This document shows positions 30,575 to 43,118 of a stretch of DNA of 64,000 nucleotides, one piece after another (within the stretch, counting starts at the first letter, position 1; the number at the start of each line of letters is the position of its first letter). The translations under genes and the position numbers were made by a program. The stretch is from CAXKXX01 sp964059975. GTDB taxonomy: Bacteria; Pseudomonadota; Gammaproteobacteria; Enterobacterales; Enterobacteriaceae. A model generated the notes under the pieces. The model was not told the DNA's origin and made no database searches. It saw only the letters and a list, made by a program, of their open reading frames with translations. The stretch lies in NCBI GenBank assembly GCA_964059975.1, contig CAXKXX010000001.1:171796-235795 (forward strand), in the 5' to 3' direction.

Positions 30575-31112
30575 AGCCGTAAATCCTTATAGAATAAAAC
30601 ACTCTCCCATAATTATACTTTTTAAATTAATAGGGGGCAATTTAAGTCTGACTGCACCTTGGCGTGCTATCGTCCCTGACAGTATTGCATACTAAGTACG
30701 ATTGGAGTCATAAACCATTTAATCCGGGCCACTTTAAGGTCGTCCTTTCACGTATTATTAGTTTTTTAGTTTTTTATATGGCTACTCTTAATAAAATTAG
30801 CTGATCGTATAGGATTGGTCCTACATCGGAGTGATCTGGCCCGCCCTTATCGCTATGGTAAGGGGCATAGAGGAGTAAGGTTTAGATCAGACATCCTCCG
30901 GTTGTGATTTTTTCATAGATATTAAGTAAAGTGACGAGCTATAATTTGTCTCCTCTGAAAAACCAGAGTTCATTTTATTCATAAAAAAAATAATAAATTC
31001 ATTATACAAGGCGCTGGTTCCGCTATTACAAGATCACAGATCTGCTTTCCGAATTTTTAGACCTTTTATTCTAGATACTAAACGTCGTTCTCCACTATAT
31101 AGTAAGTTTAAT
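30575..31112. other. Convergent spacer between rhlE and ansP
   Basis: No gene. A hairpin at 30844-30864 (CCCTTATC with GGTAAGGG) lacks a T run. No standard terminator for either neighbour is seen. Confidence 0.6.
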
Positions 31113-32582
31113 TTATTGGGAGATTGATGTTTCGGAGATTCTCCGCTCCTTACCTACCTCCCTCGTACGCTTGCGCATAGCGAACCACCCAAATATCAGT
31201 ATTAAAGCTAGTAGCGGAACACTGGCGACCGTCCGTGTACCGTTTGGATAGTCAAAAGCCATCATCACTACTACCGCTAATAAGAATGCCAAGGTTATCC
31301 AGGCAGTCAGGGGCGATCCGGGCATCTTGAAAGAAACTGGTTTTGCGTAACCTGCACGAATAGCTTTGCGTAGGCGCATTTGACAGACGATAATAAATGT
31401 CCAGGAGTTAATAATTCCTAGGGATGCGATATTTAGAACGATTTCAAATACCTGAGAAGGAACTAGATAATTCAATAGTACTCCGATTACGTAGATACTA
31501 CAAGTTACCAAGATGCCTGCATAGGGTACTTGTCTGCTGTTCATTTTAGCCAAAAATTTAGGTGCAGACCCACCCATTGATAAGGAGCGTAATATTCGTC
31601 CAGTAGAGTAGAGTCCAGAATTGAGACTAGAGAGCGCTGCGGTCAGTACTACTATATTCATAATAGTTCCAATATAAGGCACTTTTAGCTTACTGAAGAA
31701 GGTAACAAATGGGCTCTGATCTGCCTGGTAAGCATTCCAGGGAAGTAGTAATACCAGAATTACTACTGAACCTACATAGAATAGACCGATACGTAAAATA
31801 ATGTTATTTATTGCTTTCGGAAGCATTTTTTCTGGTTCCTGGCACTCTCCAGACGCGGTACCGATTAGCTCAATCCCAGCAAAGGCAAAGATTACTCCTT
31901 GCACTAATACTAACCCTGGCAATAATCCATGTGGAAATACCCCGCCTTTTTCGGTAATCAGGTATAAGCCGGTACCATTACTTGCCAGAGGGATCTCCAT
32001 TCCGATAAATAATACGCCGGCTATCAAAAATAGCGAGATAGCTGCAACCTTAATGAGCGCAAACCAGAATTCCATTTCAGCAAACCACTGAACCCCGATC
32101 ATATTCATAGTAGCCACGATCCCCAGTGCACAAAGTGCAAAGATCCACTGTGGCACCTCAGAGAATGCGTCCCAGTAGTGCATATATAATGCAACAGCGG
32201 TAATATCAACGATACCGGTCATCGCCCAATTCAGGAAATACATCCAGCCGACAACATAAGAAGCTTTCTCTCCAAGGAATTCTCGGGTATAAGATACGAA
32301 GCTACCGCTAGTGGGCCGGTGTAGCACTAGTTCGCCTAACGCACGTAAAATAAAAAATGAAAACACGCCACATACTAAATAAACTAAGGCTAATGCAGGC
32401 CCAGCTACTTCTAAACGAGCACCAGTCCCAAGGAATAAGCCCGTCCCAATTGAACCTCCAATAGCAATCATTTGTATCTGTCTGCCTCCCATGCTTTTAT
32501 GGTAGCCAACTTCATGAGTGTCTAACCAACGTCTTTTGGCTATATACGCATCATGTGCACATTTACTACGTGATTGCATCAT
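31113..32582 (-). CDS. ansP: L-asparagine permease
   Basis: Amino acid/proton symporter of the APC superfamily in the inner membrane. The N-terminal AKRRWLDTHEVGYHKSMGGRQ and the substrate motif IAIGGSIGTGLFLGTG near residue 40 match E. coli AnsP. About twelve hydrophobic segments follow. The length is 489 residues against 499, with a shorter C terminus. Two adjacent Met codons (32582 and 32579) could start it, and AGGAT lies about five bases upstream. AnsP-specific stretches (EFLGEKASYVVGWMYFLNWAMTG) make this assignment firmer than the general family. It may import host-derived asparagine. A run of ten C lies about 57 bases upstream. Confidence 0.9.
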   Translation of the reverse strand: MMQSRSKCAHDAYIAKRRWLDTHEVGYHKSMGGRQIQMIAIGGSIGTGLFLGTGARLEVAGPALALVYLVCGVFSFFILRALGELVLHRPTSGSFVSYTREFLGEKASYVVGWMYFLNWAMTGIVDITAVALYMHYWDAFSEVPQWIFALCALGIVATMNMIGVQWFAEMEFWFALIKVAAISLFLIAGVLFIGMEIPLASNGTGLYLITEKGGVFPHGLLPGLVLVQGVIFAFAGIELIGTASGECQEPEKMLPKAINNIILRIGLFYVGSVVILVLLLPWNAYQADQSPFVTFFSKLKVPYIGTIMNIVVLTAALSSLNSGLYSTGRILRSLSMGGSAPKFLAKMNSRQVPYAGILVTCSIYVIGVLLNYLVPSQVFEIVLNIASLGIINSWTFIIVCQMRLRKAIRAGYAKPVSFKMPGSPLTAWITLAFLLAVVVMMAFDYPNGTRTVASVPLLALILIFGWFAMRKRTREVGKERRISETSISQ

Positions 32583-32638
32583 CGATCCTGTTTACTAGTC
32601 TATGATTAACTCTGTTTTTCCATGGGGTATCTATCAAT

Positions 32639-32648
32639 CCCCCCCCCC
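32639..32648. repeat. Run of ten C upstream of ansP
   Basis: Ten consecutive C (G on the ansP strand) sit about 57 bases before the ansP start, next to a CATTCG/CGAATG hairpin. Such a tract is prone to slippage and could change promoter spacing. No effect can be shown from sequence. Confidence 0.85.
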
Positions 32649-34826
32649 GCATTCGTTATGCGAATGAGATATTAGAAGCATGTTTTTATTTTAGATGTAG
32701 CTGTTACTAACTAATTTCAGGCATGCTACACTTTCTCTATGTACTAGGCAAAAGTACTATGGAGGCACATCTTCGCGCATGGTATTGTAGAATTTAAAGA
32801 AAGCGTACTATTTTATCCGCAATACTATATTAATAAATAGCTAAGAATCTGAGTCCTATTATTAGATGGAGTCTAATCGAAAATGACGGAACGACTCTTT
32901 CGGTCGAGAGCACATTGCTAGTGTGGAACCTAATTGCTTTTTATAATATTCTCTGCTACTGCGAATTTTATTACGTATACGGTACTTATGACAATGACGC
33001 GATAAGCATCACATTATGTGCGCCGTTCCATAAATTTATCGATTTAGATACGACGATACATGGCGTGAGACGTCTAAAAATTTTTGATTAGCTCTGTTTT
33101 TGAATAGCGATCGCATCATTCTAATCCCGCGTACATATGTATATTAGCACTACCTTTTCATAGATGTGCTCCATGAGCTTACAGAGTTTTGGGATTAATC
33201 GCGTCATAATTTTAAGAAATAGCTAGATTATTATACTTATCTGGATTTATTTTGCAGTTTTATCGTGAATAAATAACTCGCGCTAAAATAGCGTATAAAA
33301 TGTGTAAAGTCCTGTCGGACGCGGTGTTAGAAGCGTATCTTCATCGTAAAGTGCCGCCCGCTACAGATTCTTGATCCATACTAAGATTATTTAAAGAACT
33401 AACTTTAGGCTGAATAGCAGGAGCGTATGCTCTTAGGAGCGAATCTTGAGAAGCGGCCATCTATTTTCTTTCTCCAGACTCGTCGATGACAACTAACCTT
33501 AGATTATTTTAAAAACTTCATTATCTACTGCGACTAAAGTATGGTGGCGTATTTTAAAATGAAATCAGCGAGATAAAAAACTAATGCATCTTGTGATTTC
33601 AAGAACGATTGAGTCCTTATTAAACTATCAATAAAATAATTCTCTGAGTTTTCAGATCATAGGGGGTTAAGAATTTATTAGAGCAAATCTGTAATTCCGT
33701 AGAGTATCGTAGGGAAGGCTGCTCTTATTTTGATAAGAACCATGATTTTCTGATCTTAGTTAAATGAGAAGGGCCGCTCACCTTCTATCGTCACTCTTTC
33801 GTAAATCTCTCTCAGATTCTTGAAAATTTAACTCATCGCACTCTTACTCTCTATCTATTAAATAGAGATCTAGTTTAAATAAATCTAATTAAAATGAAAT
33901 TTATTTTAAGTCACGATCATTACTTATAACATCTATATGATCACGGAGATACTCTAGTAATTAGTTTCCCCTTATGGTAATTTTTGACTCTCTTAGATCA
34001 GTGATACTAATCTTTTTAGGGCGAATAGATCATCCAAATTGCAAACTAAAAGTATTCTGAAATTTATATACTAAACTTAGCGTATAAATAAATTTTTCAT
34101 AAATTAAATATTAATACTGCATTCATCTCATGTGTATGATTCAGCGTCAGGTTACTCTACAGATTTCTTAAATAGATGCATCTATTATGATTAAAAAATC
34201 CATTTACCACATCAACTGTACTTTTGGTAAAAAACCTAACGTTTCACTAAGAATGAAACTGTGAGAGTATGCGCTTCTCGCAATAAAATAACTTAGATCC
34301 ATATAAGTCTTACCACTCAAGCTGCAGTATGCTAGATTAAATGAGTGCGTGATTTCCGCTCATTCGGTCGATAAGTTGTCTTCCCTTAAGCTTAAGCATC
34401 TAGAATCAGGTAAAGCCTAGGTGTAATTGGGATCATAAATCTAGGAGATGTCCGATGTATTCTTGAGTCTCATATCTATAACCCATCATCTTTATCCCTA
34501 TAATTCTTTCTTGGAAACAATATTCGATTTTAAGATTCTAACCATTTTGTAATATTTTAAAATCATCGACTACACTAATAAAATCAAGACAAATTAATCA
34601 TCAAACGATGCGATTAAAAAATTAAATAGAAAATAATCTAATTTTTTTAAAATCTAATAAATGTATTGCGAATACGAGAAAAATAAGGAGAGAGGCTAAG
34701 TATTAATCGATTACCGAGCGAACTATTTCAAGTATCACGGATAACGATTTATCGCTATCTTGCTCTTAAGAATAATGACTGATTTAATCTTAATAGAAAT
34801 TTTTCATCACTCATAGTGGCATTATC

Positions 34827-34850
34827 ATCAGATAAAAACTTTTATCTGAT
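34827..34850. repeat. Inverted repeat, 11-bp perfect arms, 2-nt loop
   Basis: ATCAGATAAAA (34827-34837) pairs with TTTTATCTGAT (34840-34850). It lies in gene-free AT-rich DNA. Confidence 0.6.
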
Positions 34851-35453
34851 AAAATTTTAGCATAAAAAAATTAACTAGACTATATCTTTCTGATATATTT
34901 ATTTTCATAAATAGGGTATATTCGGATGATCGAGGTGCTAATCTTGCTCTTAAGAATGCTTAAATAAGCGCTAAAAAATAAATTAGAGGCGTCCGTGTAT
35001 TGTTCTTAAAACTGTTATATAATTCTAGCAGATTCTGATTATTACACCCATACCCCCCATATAGTACCGCACTATTTTAAATAAATCACACACGATACTA
35101 TTCGATAGGACGATAATATAATAAGATTAATTTATGATTTTAATTGATAGAGAGAATGTGTTTTTTTATAAAAAATCTATCAATAAAGTTTATATATCAA
35201 TTTTTTATCATGCTACTGATAATCTAATTAATATCATTACAGCTTATTTCTAATAAAAATTTTTTCACACATTTATGATATACCCTTGATAATATTAACT
35301 ACAATTAAATTTAGATTATTCTCTAGAATTATTGCTAAAACAAAGGGGGTGTATAGCAATATAAGTTTAAAAATTTTCTCCGTATTAAGTACAATTAAAA
35401 AAGAACAAGAAATATAAGTAATAATACAATTTTATTTATTTTAATTCTAATAG

Positions 35454-35475
35454 TATTTATTATTAATAATAAATA
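35454..35475. repeat. 22-bp perfect AT-only palindrome
   Basis: The 22 bases form an uninterrupted palindrome made only of A and T. In such AT-rich DNA this may be chance. Confidence 0.55.
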
Positions 35476-36199
35476 ATAAATATTTACTTAAAATATTTTT
35501 TACTTTTAAGTATTCCGATAAATACTGCTATTCACAATTATTAGTTGATAGTAATTATTACTATGCAGAAGGTGCAGTATCATAAATTACTCTAGTAACT
35601 ATTAGACATAGTAAAGAAATTATGAGTTTATTACGAATCTAGATGATAATTTTACATTTAATATTTCTTATCTCTGAAGTCTCAATCGGCGTAGAATTTC
35701 GATATTACACTGAGATTTATAGTTAAAAATTGCCTAATATAATTTCTAAATTCTAATATTAGAATGAAAGAAAAAGGGAGGAATGCCGAGATCTGAACGA
35801 CGCATATGAACGGCACGAATGCAACGAATAAGTTTGTGCTGCCCGATATTTAGTAAAACTAACTTAAATGATTGAATCAATATAAATGCAAAGTGTATAT
35901 GATCATAAATTATGATACGATCATCTAAAATATTTCACATTGCCACGCTTCTTTATCTTTAGGAATAAAAATATTTTATTATGAGAACTAAGTGTTCTCA
36001 TATTGTAACAAATATAATTTCATTAGGCAGCGATTTTACTCACAATATATTTATAGTAATAAATTAGTCATTTCTTCTAAAATACTCAATAGTAATACCA
36101 AAACTATAATAAATAAGAAGAGTTTAGAGATATAGATGATTTATATGTATATAAATAACGGTATATATATTAGCAATATGTAACGGAATATTTTTTATA

Positions 36200-36229
36200 A
36201 ATCGTTCATTTAAGAGAACGGTTTTTGTT
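36200..36229 (+). terminator. Terminator-like hairpin in the desert
   Basis: AATCGTTC (36200-36207) pairs with GAACGGTT (36216-36223) with one wobble pair. The T run TTTTT starts inside the 3' arm and is followed by GTTT. It has the form of a weak rho-independent terminator for a plus-strand gene, but no gene lies upstream. It may be a relic. Confidence 0.35.
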
Positions 36230-38766
36230 TAGATAACACTTTCTAAGATATCTTGGTGTGACTAAAAGAGAATCGTTTTAAATCTGTTCTAAATTTAATA
36301 AATTATTCTGTAAGTTACAGTAATGGAAAGGGTAAATACTTCAAAGATTGTATCGAAAAGTACACTATAAGTAGTGATAGTATTTGAACTTACCACATCT
36401 ACTATCAAAATAGCCTTGATACACTTCTCCCCATTCACAAAACTTGTGAGGCGGCGTATAATCCGATTTTGATAAATTCGGATTTACACAAAAAGGTAAG
36501 AATATAGATTCTATATATCAGTAATCTTAAATAATTTTTATGCAATAAAGATTACAAAAATACTAAAAATTTTTGGCTTGAAATTATCAATTCGAGGCCT
36601 AAAGATAGACCTTTAAATTTTATTAATATCGGGCATCTTTAAATAAGAATAAATTTTATTAAAAATGTGTTAAATATAATAAAGTATTCATATATTAAAA
36701 ATATGTTATTATTTTTCTGCATTATTGAAACGATTTAAAATACTAGAAAATTGCTTTCTAAATTTATTCTATATACATAGAACTATAATTTATAGTTAGT
36801 GCTAAATTTATTATTTTAATATAAATTAATTCTAAATTTTTACTCTTAATTCTAAGAATGAATCATGATTATAAGTTAGCTTATTGGATAGTAGATATCT
36901 TCATTAAACGTATCATAATTTTATGATTATAGCAGCAAGATAATAAATCTAAAATCTTCTTTTACTGATCTGAATACTCGATTAATATATATCCTGTATC
37001 CTTGTTCATTTATTATTAAAAATAAGATAAAGACAGAACTAGTATCTAGAAAAATATTGAAATAGCGTGTACTCATTAGATTTTTGTATGTAGAAACAAG
37101 ATAGTGCCTTCACTATATTTGAAATAATGGTATATGATTTATAATCAATACTAATAATTACTATACTATTTATGTCATCAGACTAGCTTCGTTATACCAA
37201 AGTAATTGCTACCGAAGAAATTAGGTTATCTTTAAATGACTTACCGTATAGAAATTAAATAAGAACTATTTCTATACTCACTTTTGAGTATCCACTTCCG
37301 TATCACAACATGAAGCACTGTTTCTTAGGAGCAGCTGCATAAAGCATAGTGAGGCCTCCGTTATTGGCTTTCGTCTAAAGTGCTGTAGCACTGCTATAAT
37401 TTATTAAATAAATATTAGCGCTATATTTTGCCATAATGTGTTATTTTAAATATTTAGTCACTTATATGTTAAAAACATTACCACTTTAGTATATAAATTT
37501 TTTTAGATACCTCGCTTTATAAAAAATTAACAAGTCTGATAGAAAAAGTAATTATACGAGTTATTTTTTAAATTAATATACTCTATATGTATGCAACTAA
37601 AGGTAATTGTAGATTAAGCACAAGTACAGATTAAATTAATTTTTTATTACTAATTATTCCCCTAATGTAGATGGCATATAGAAAATTCTCACGATTTGAT
37701 TCATACTTAAAAAGTTTCAAAAAGATTACATCGCCCTAAAACTATAAGATCTAGATAGAGCCTTCTACTCGATTGAATCAAGTAAGCAGTTAAGGAAATA
37801 TTAAGCATAAATTATATGTAATAAAATATTATAAATAATGCTTTCTATTTTAGATGGTACATATCTCCATTTGATATGATCGATGACTTAAATTTATAAA
37901 AATTTTTTAATAACTTTAAAAAGATCAAATTTATTCACGCGACTAATATTATATCAATAATCGTAGTCAATATATTAATATATAGTAGTCAATCAAGTTA
38001 ATTATTTTAAATAAAAAATTTAGATTAGACCACCATATATATTATATTGTAATACAATTACTCTATAAATTCATAAAAATTTTTTAAAGGCAACAAGGAT
38101 ATATTTAATCTGGGATACCTGACTAGTATAAAATATTTTTATTTTTTCTACTTTCATTTTTCTCTATTTATTAAATTTATATTATTATATAAAAAATAAC
38201 TAGAATATAAAATGCATTATATAAAATATTTTATTTTTATTTTTAATTAGTATAATTAATATATATTTTAGTATAAGTACTTTTATCTACTCCGATTTAT
38301 TCATCATTTAAGTGGCGACTCTTTTAATAAAAATTAGTCGGACCGTAGTCATTTTAATAAAATTATATAATAAATAATATAAATTTGTTATTTATTTTTA
38401 TGAAGGAATTTCAATATAAAGCTATGTACTTACGGTTATTATATAAAATCTGTATTTTCACAGTATTATGAATGAATAATTAAAATAAAATTAGAAAATA
38501 AATATTATTTAATCTTATCTAATTTTAATATTAGCGAGATTAGATAGTTGTATTTTAATACTAAAATAGATATTTTATATTTAAATCGTTCTGATTTTTT
38601 TGTTTTCCTATAATGGGTTATTATAATGAATAAAAATTTTATAAAAATACTGTATTTGATTAGTTTATATAGATATAAAATATATTATATAATTTAATTT
38701 TAATGAGTATTTAATATCTATTAATTTAATAAAAAATAATTAATAAAAAAGATAGTAGTTGATATT

Positions 38767-38817
38767 GTAAGCTGTAAACTACTCTTTAAGGAATAGTTTA
38801 TAGCTTACTTCTTTTAT
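38767..38817 (+). terminator. 15-bp hairpin followed by T-rich tail
   Basis: The arms 38767-38781 and 38794-38808 match over 15 bp with one wobble, followed by TTCTTTTAT. It resembles a terminator, but no open gene lies on either side for several kb, so it may be a relic of a lost gene. Confidence 0.4.
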
Positions 38818-40133
38818 CTATATTTTATATATTTAATTAAGATATGAAACCCATCGATAAATTCTAATTGAAAAAATATTGAAAATTAGTAGTCACTATT
38901 ACTACTATGTTTTAGCGTAATTCCTTAATTAATTAACAAAAAACAATATTATTTATATTTTATATAAAAAGTTATTTTAAGTAGACTAGTAATTTATTAA
39001 GACTGATATCAAATTATTAAGATTAATTGCTTATCAATGTTGTTTTAAAAAATCAGCCTGCGAATCTACTTCATGTTTAATTAACGTGATGTCTAAATTT
39101 TAATTGAAAAGATAGCTTAATAGTTCGTTTTCAAAGTTTTATCTTATATAAATTAGTTTTTAACTATCTCCTATTTTAATAAAAATAGACGACTAAGATC
39201 TAATAGAGCAAAAATATAATATCTTAATTTAAGATGACATACTGATCAGTGTTCGTAAGATAGGCTCACTGCACATCTAATTAGCATGATACTGACTAGT
39301 AATAAATACTTTGAATATTAAGGATTTCTTACTTTAGTATAAATAATAAATATCTAAATTCTTTCGTATAGCATATTAATATTTAAGTAAATTGTTACTA
39401 AAATCGTGTGCGATCTGTATACCTAAAAATTTTTGCAATAGTAAAAATGAGTATTTCCTAGTAAGAATTTATGTGCTCTATTTATGAATATTTTATAAGT
39501 GATAGCACTGATTTCATAAATTAACACAAACTCTTCTCTTGGTTACTTCAGATATTAAATTTATACAAGATATCTTGTTCAATCAGAGTAATGACACCCT
39601 GGATAAAGACGGTGGTATCTGATGTAAATTTGGGGGCTAATCTTTTCTTTATCAACAATTTTTCTAGCTTTAATTTAAAGTTAAGTAGCCTGAGAATATC
39701 GTGAAAATATTTATCTAGGAATTAGATTAATTCATTTTGTGTCTAACCTAATTCTAGTTTATGTTTCCTATAACACTATTTTAAAAACTCTTAAAACTAA
39801 GTGCTGATAGTGTCCCAATAAGTGTACGAGCCATTTCGATATAATAGTAATCAGCTTAAAAATTAAACTGATCAGCTATTAGTTTACGAAATAGTATCTT
39901 TATGTAGTTACTGAAAGAGTAGAATTAACATAGTATTTTAAATAAATAGTACGTACTAAGTTAATAATTTTATGATCGAGCGGAAATACATTATTTTCAT
40001 ACTATACGGAATTCTTCTTATCACTATTAAATATGGTATATGGCTATATGAGAGGCTAACTATTGAATAAATGGTAGATAAGGTTACTTAGATTGACTCC
40101 GATGATAGCTGTTAAGATTAGACCTAAGCAGAG

Positions 40134-40152
40134 TCAAGTTCCCTGAACTTGA
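40134..40152. repeat. Small perfect hairpin
   Basis: TCAAGTTC (40134-40141) pairs with GAACTTGA (40145-40152) around CCT. No T run directly follows. Confidence 0.4.
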
Positions 40153-41236
40153 GAAAAATCTATTTTTCTAGTAAGAAAGTCAAAAGTCGAGCTGATACTA
40201 CTTTCTAGATATGGCATAAAAGGCGCTCAAATTTTCTCTGAAATAATCGATTGATTATAACTAAGTCTCGGATAAAATATATAATTGGAAAGTCAGCCCA
40301 AAATTGGTTGGACACGGAGGAGTGGTGTGTCAAACGACACGCGTGATTTTTAATTTTTTATCCATTACTTTTTGGCTTAGTATTTTATGATATTTTTGAT
40401 TAAAAGAATCACAGATAAGTCTGAATCTTGATATCTCTTCTGGGATCTAGCTGGAGAATTTCGTCATCAGTTGACACATAAAGCCCGTTATTTTATTTTT
40501 TTACTGCGGTTAACATTTGAGGTTTGATTTTTCTAAATCGCATATCCGGAGGTAGCGCTGAACAAAGAGTGGAGGCGTCTTCTGGTATTTTTTATGCAAA
40601 TGAGGCTGACTATCTTGGAATTTATCAGTATATATCACGTATAAGATCTACGGCTATCTATGGACAAGCTAAAGTTGTAATTATATTCTCAAGGAATACA
40701 AAATAAAAAGTAATTATATTTAAGGAGTTTCCTTCTAATACGTTCTTATGATGAATTCCACAAGAATTAAAGGTACTATATTTTATAGAAAATATTGCAT
40801 TTCCCTTAGAATAATTATTCTATCCCTATATTTCAACCTATCTGAAATAGCTTCGCAATTAATAATGAACGTTAGGTTAGTGAGCCAAGCCACTCTGCTA
40901 TACTTGCTCCGAGATCGATTTTGTGGCATCTGATTTTAGACCCCGAAGCCCGAGCGACATAGTGCGTAATAAGCTAATAGCGCGCTCTCTTAGGTATGAA
41001 CTAAGACTCATGAGTTATGTCTATTAAATAGAAGTCTTATAATCTTAAGTATAGCGTCAGACTAACGCACGCTCCGCCCATTGCCCCGACACTAAATTTA
41101 TCTAGATAATTTTTCGTTCATACTATTATGTGAGTATGTCCGTATTTAATGTACATATGCAGCACAGTAGTGATACTAGTGCATAGTATTTTATAAAGTT
41201 ATATAATGATATTCCATGGTTTCAAATTACAGAATC

Positions 41237-41269
41237 ATTGCTATTACCAACGGCATAGGTGATAGCAAT
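41237..41269. repeat. 12-bp hairpin with one wobble pair
   Basis: ATTGCTATTACC (41237-41248) pairs with GGTGATAGCAAT (41258-41269) over a 9-base loop. It lies 500 bases downstream of hslU on the hslU strand and has no T run. Confidence 0.5.
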
Positions 41270-41771
41270 AATAATAAGGTGTACTGAATATAGTAAAATC
41301 TAAGTATTAAGTAAGCCCATAATTTTTCTAGTCTAGATTAAAGCTCCGAAGATAAATATTAACGTTCAGAACATGATCGGCGTTTATCTGTTACCATTTA
41401 TTCTTACCTTCACTTAAGTGAGTACACTTTTTAGATACCACGCAGCCTATTCATGTAATCTTTTCTCTTATCCAGACAGTTGTATAACAGACTCACAATT
41501 TTCATTCGATTAAAAATGAGCGGCTCTAGCAGTGCTATAACAAAGAGAAAGTGGGCGCTACCATCAGATAGTGATAGCGCAGAATAACATAGATAGATCT
41601 GGGGCCATTAATAAGAGCATGACGCTACGTACTTTCTTGAAGGACAGCGAGCGGAGTAATCATTGATAAATACGCCCGTTTGTGCTATCCTCCATTTATT
41701 ATTTGTTTTATAAATAATTTTAGATGGCATGCTTCCCCCGGACAAAAAACTGATGGGAGGCAATCGATTAA

Positions 41772-43106
41772 TTATAAAATAAAACGGCCGAGGTCTTCAT
41801 CGGAAACTAGTGCGTCTAGATGATCGTGTACATAATCCGTGTCGACTATAACAGTTTGGTCGTCAACTTCACTCGCATCGTATGAAATATCTTCCATGAG
41901 ACGTTCTAGAATGGCATGGAGTCGACGCGCCCCGATATTTTCAGTGTTTTCATTAACTTGCCATGCAACTTCGGCTATGCTTCGGATTCCATCGTCGGTG
42001 AACTCAATGTTGATCCCTTCAGTATTTAGAAGCGCTTTATACTGCTCAGTCAGTGAGGCGCTAGGCTCAGTCAGAATTCGCTCGAAGTCTTCAGTGGTTA
42101 AGGGTTGTAGGTCAACACGGATTGGTAGACGGCCTTGCAACTCCGGGATTAGATCTGATGGGTTCGCAGTCTGGAATGCTCCGGACGCAATGAATAGGAT
42201 GTGATCGGTTTTTACCATACCATGCTTAGTGGAAACTGTGCACCCTTCTACTAATGGTAAGAGATCTCGCTGCACGCCTTCGCGAGATACATCTGGCCCA
42301 GAATTTTGGCTACCACGCTTACAGATTTTGTCGATCTCATCAATAAAAACAATGCCGTTCTGTTCGACCGACTCGATCGCCTGACGTTTTAGATCTTCTG
42401 GATTAATCAGCTTTCCAGCTTCTTCTTCGACAAGAAGCTTAAAGGCCGCCTTGATCTTTAATTTTCGGGGTTTCTGCTTTTGACTACCAAGATTTTGAAA
42501 TATAGCCTGTAACTGATTAGTCATTTCTTCCATACCTGGAGGCGCCATAATCTCTACATTTATTGGTGTAGCGGCTAGATCGAGCTCGATCTCTTTATTA
42601 TCGAGATGACCTTCACGCAATCTCTTACGAAATACCTGACGAGCTGCTGAGGGCTCTTTGCTTTCTTCTGATTGGCCCCAGTTATTTTTAGCTGGACGTA
42701 TCAATACGTCAAGAATGCGCTCTTCGGCTAGCTCTTCAGCATGGAGGCGATTCTTCTCAATCGATTGTGTGCGTGCCATTTTAATGGCAGAGTCGGTTAG
42801 ATCACGGATGATGGAGTCCACCTCTTTACCCACGTAGCCTACTTCAGTAAATTTAGTCGCTTCAACTTTGATAAATGGTGCGTTAGCCAGCTTCGCTAGA
42901 CGGCGTGCGATTTCAGTTTTCCCGACACCTGTTGGACCAATCATTAAAATATTTTTTGGTGTAACTTCATGGCGAAGCGTCTCACTAAGCTGCATTCGAC
43001 GCCATCGGTTACGTAGGGCGAGAGCTACAGCACGTTTGGCTTTTTTTTGACCAATAATGTGGGTGTCTAGTGCGCTAACGATCTCCCTAGGGGTCATTTC
43101 AGACAT
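41772..43106 (-). CDS. hslU: ATPase subunit of the HslVU protease
   Basis: AAA+ unfoldase that feeds substrates into HslV. The 444 residues match E. coli (443). Walker A is GPTGVGKT at residues 57-64. The pore loop GYVGKE follows near 92, Walker B is FIDEID near 255, the intermediate domain lies at about 110-240, and the C terminus ends RFIL, the tail that activates HslV. The start lies 12 bases after the hslV stop, so the two form one operon driven from the heat-shock promoter before hslV. Confidence 0.97.
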   Translation of the reverse strand: MSEMTPREIVSALDTHIIGQKKAKRAVALALRNRWRRMQLSETLRHEVTPKNILMIGPTGVGKTEIARRLAKLANAPFIKVEATKFTEVGYVGKEVDSIIRDLTDSAIKMARTQSIEKNRLHAEELAEERILDVLIRPAKNNWGQSEESKEPSAARQVFRKRLREGHLDNKEIELDLAATPINVEIMAPPGMEEMTNQLQAIFQNLGSQKQKPRKLKIKAAFKLLVEEEAGKLINPEDLKRQAIESVEQNGIVFIDEIDKICKRGSQNSGPDVSREGVQRDLLPLVEGCTVSTKHGMVKTDHILFIASGAFQTANPSDLIPELQGRLPIRVDLQPLTTEDFERILTEPSASLTEQYKALLNTEGINIEFTDDGIRSIAEVAWQVNENTENIGARRLHAILERLMEDISYDASEVDDQTVIVDTDYVHDHLDALVSDEDLGRFIL

Positions 43107-43118
43107 GGTATTTGATCC

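Larger units (their letters stand above)
32583..41771. other. 9.2 kb gene-free desert
   Basis: This is the largest gap in the window. From 32.6 to about 34 kb and from about 40 to 41.8 kb composition is moderate; between them it is extremely AT-rich (6 G+C in 38161-38220 and 5 in 38641-38700). The longest frames (40524-40706, 40748-40933) are 60 codons with no recognisable domain. Hairpins occur at 34827-34850, 35454-35475, 36200-36223, 38767-38808, 40134-40152 and 41237-41269. I see no rRNA, tRNA or mobile-element signature. Confidence 0.7.

Noticed and set aside
40524..40933. Two 60-codon frames in the 9.2 kb desert
   Set aside because: Short, without domains or plausible spacing to a ribosome site; expected by chance in 9 kb.
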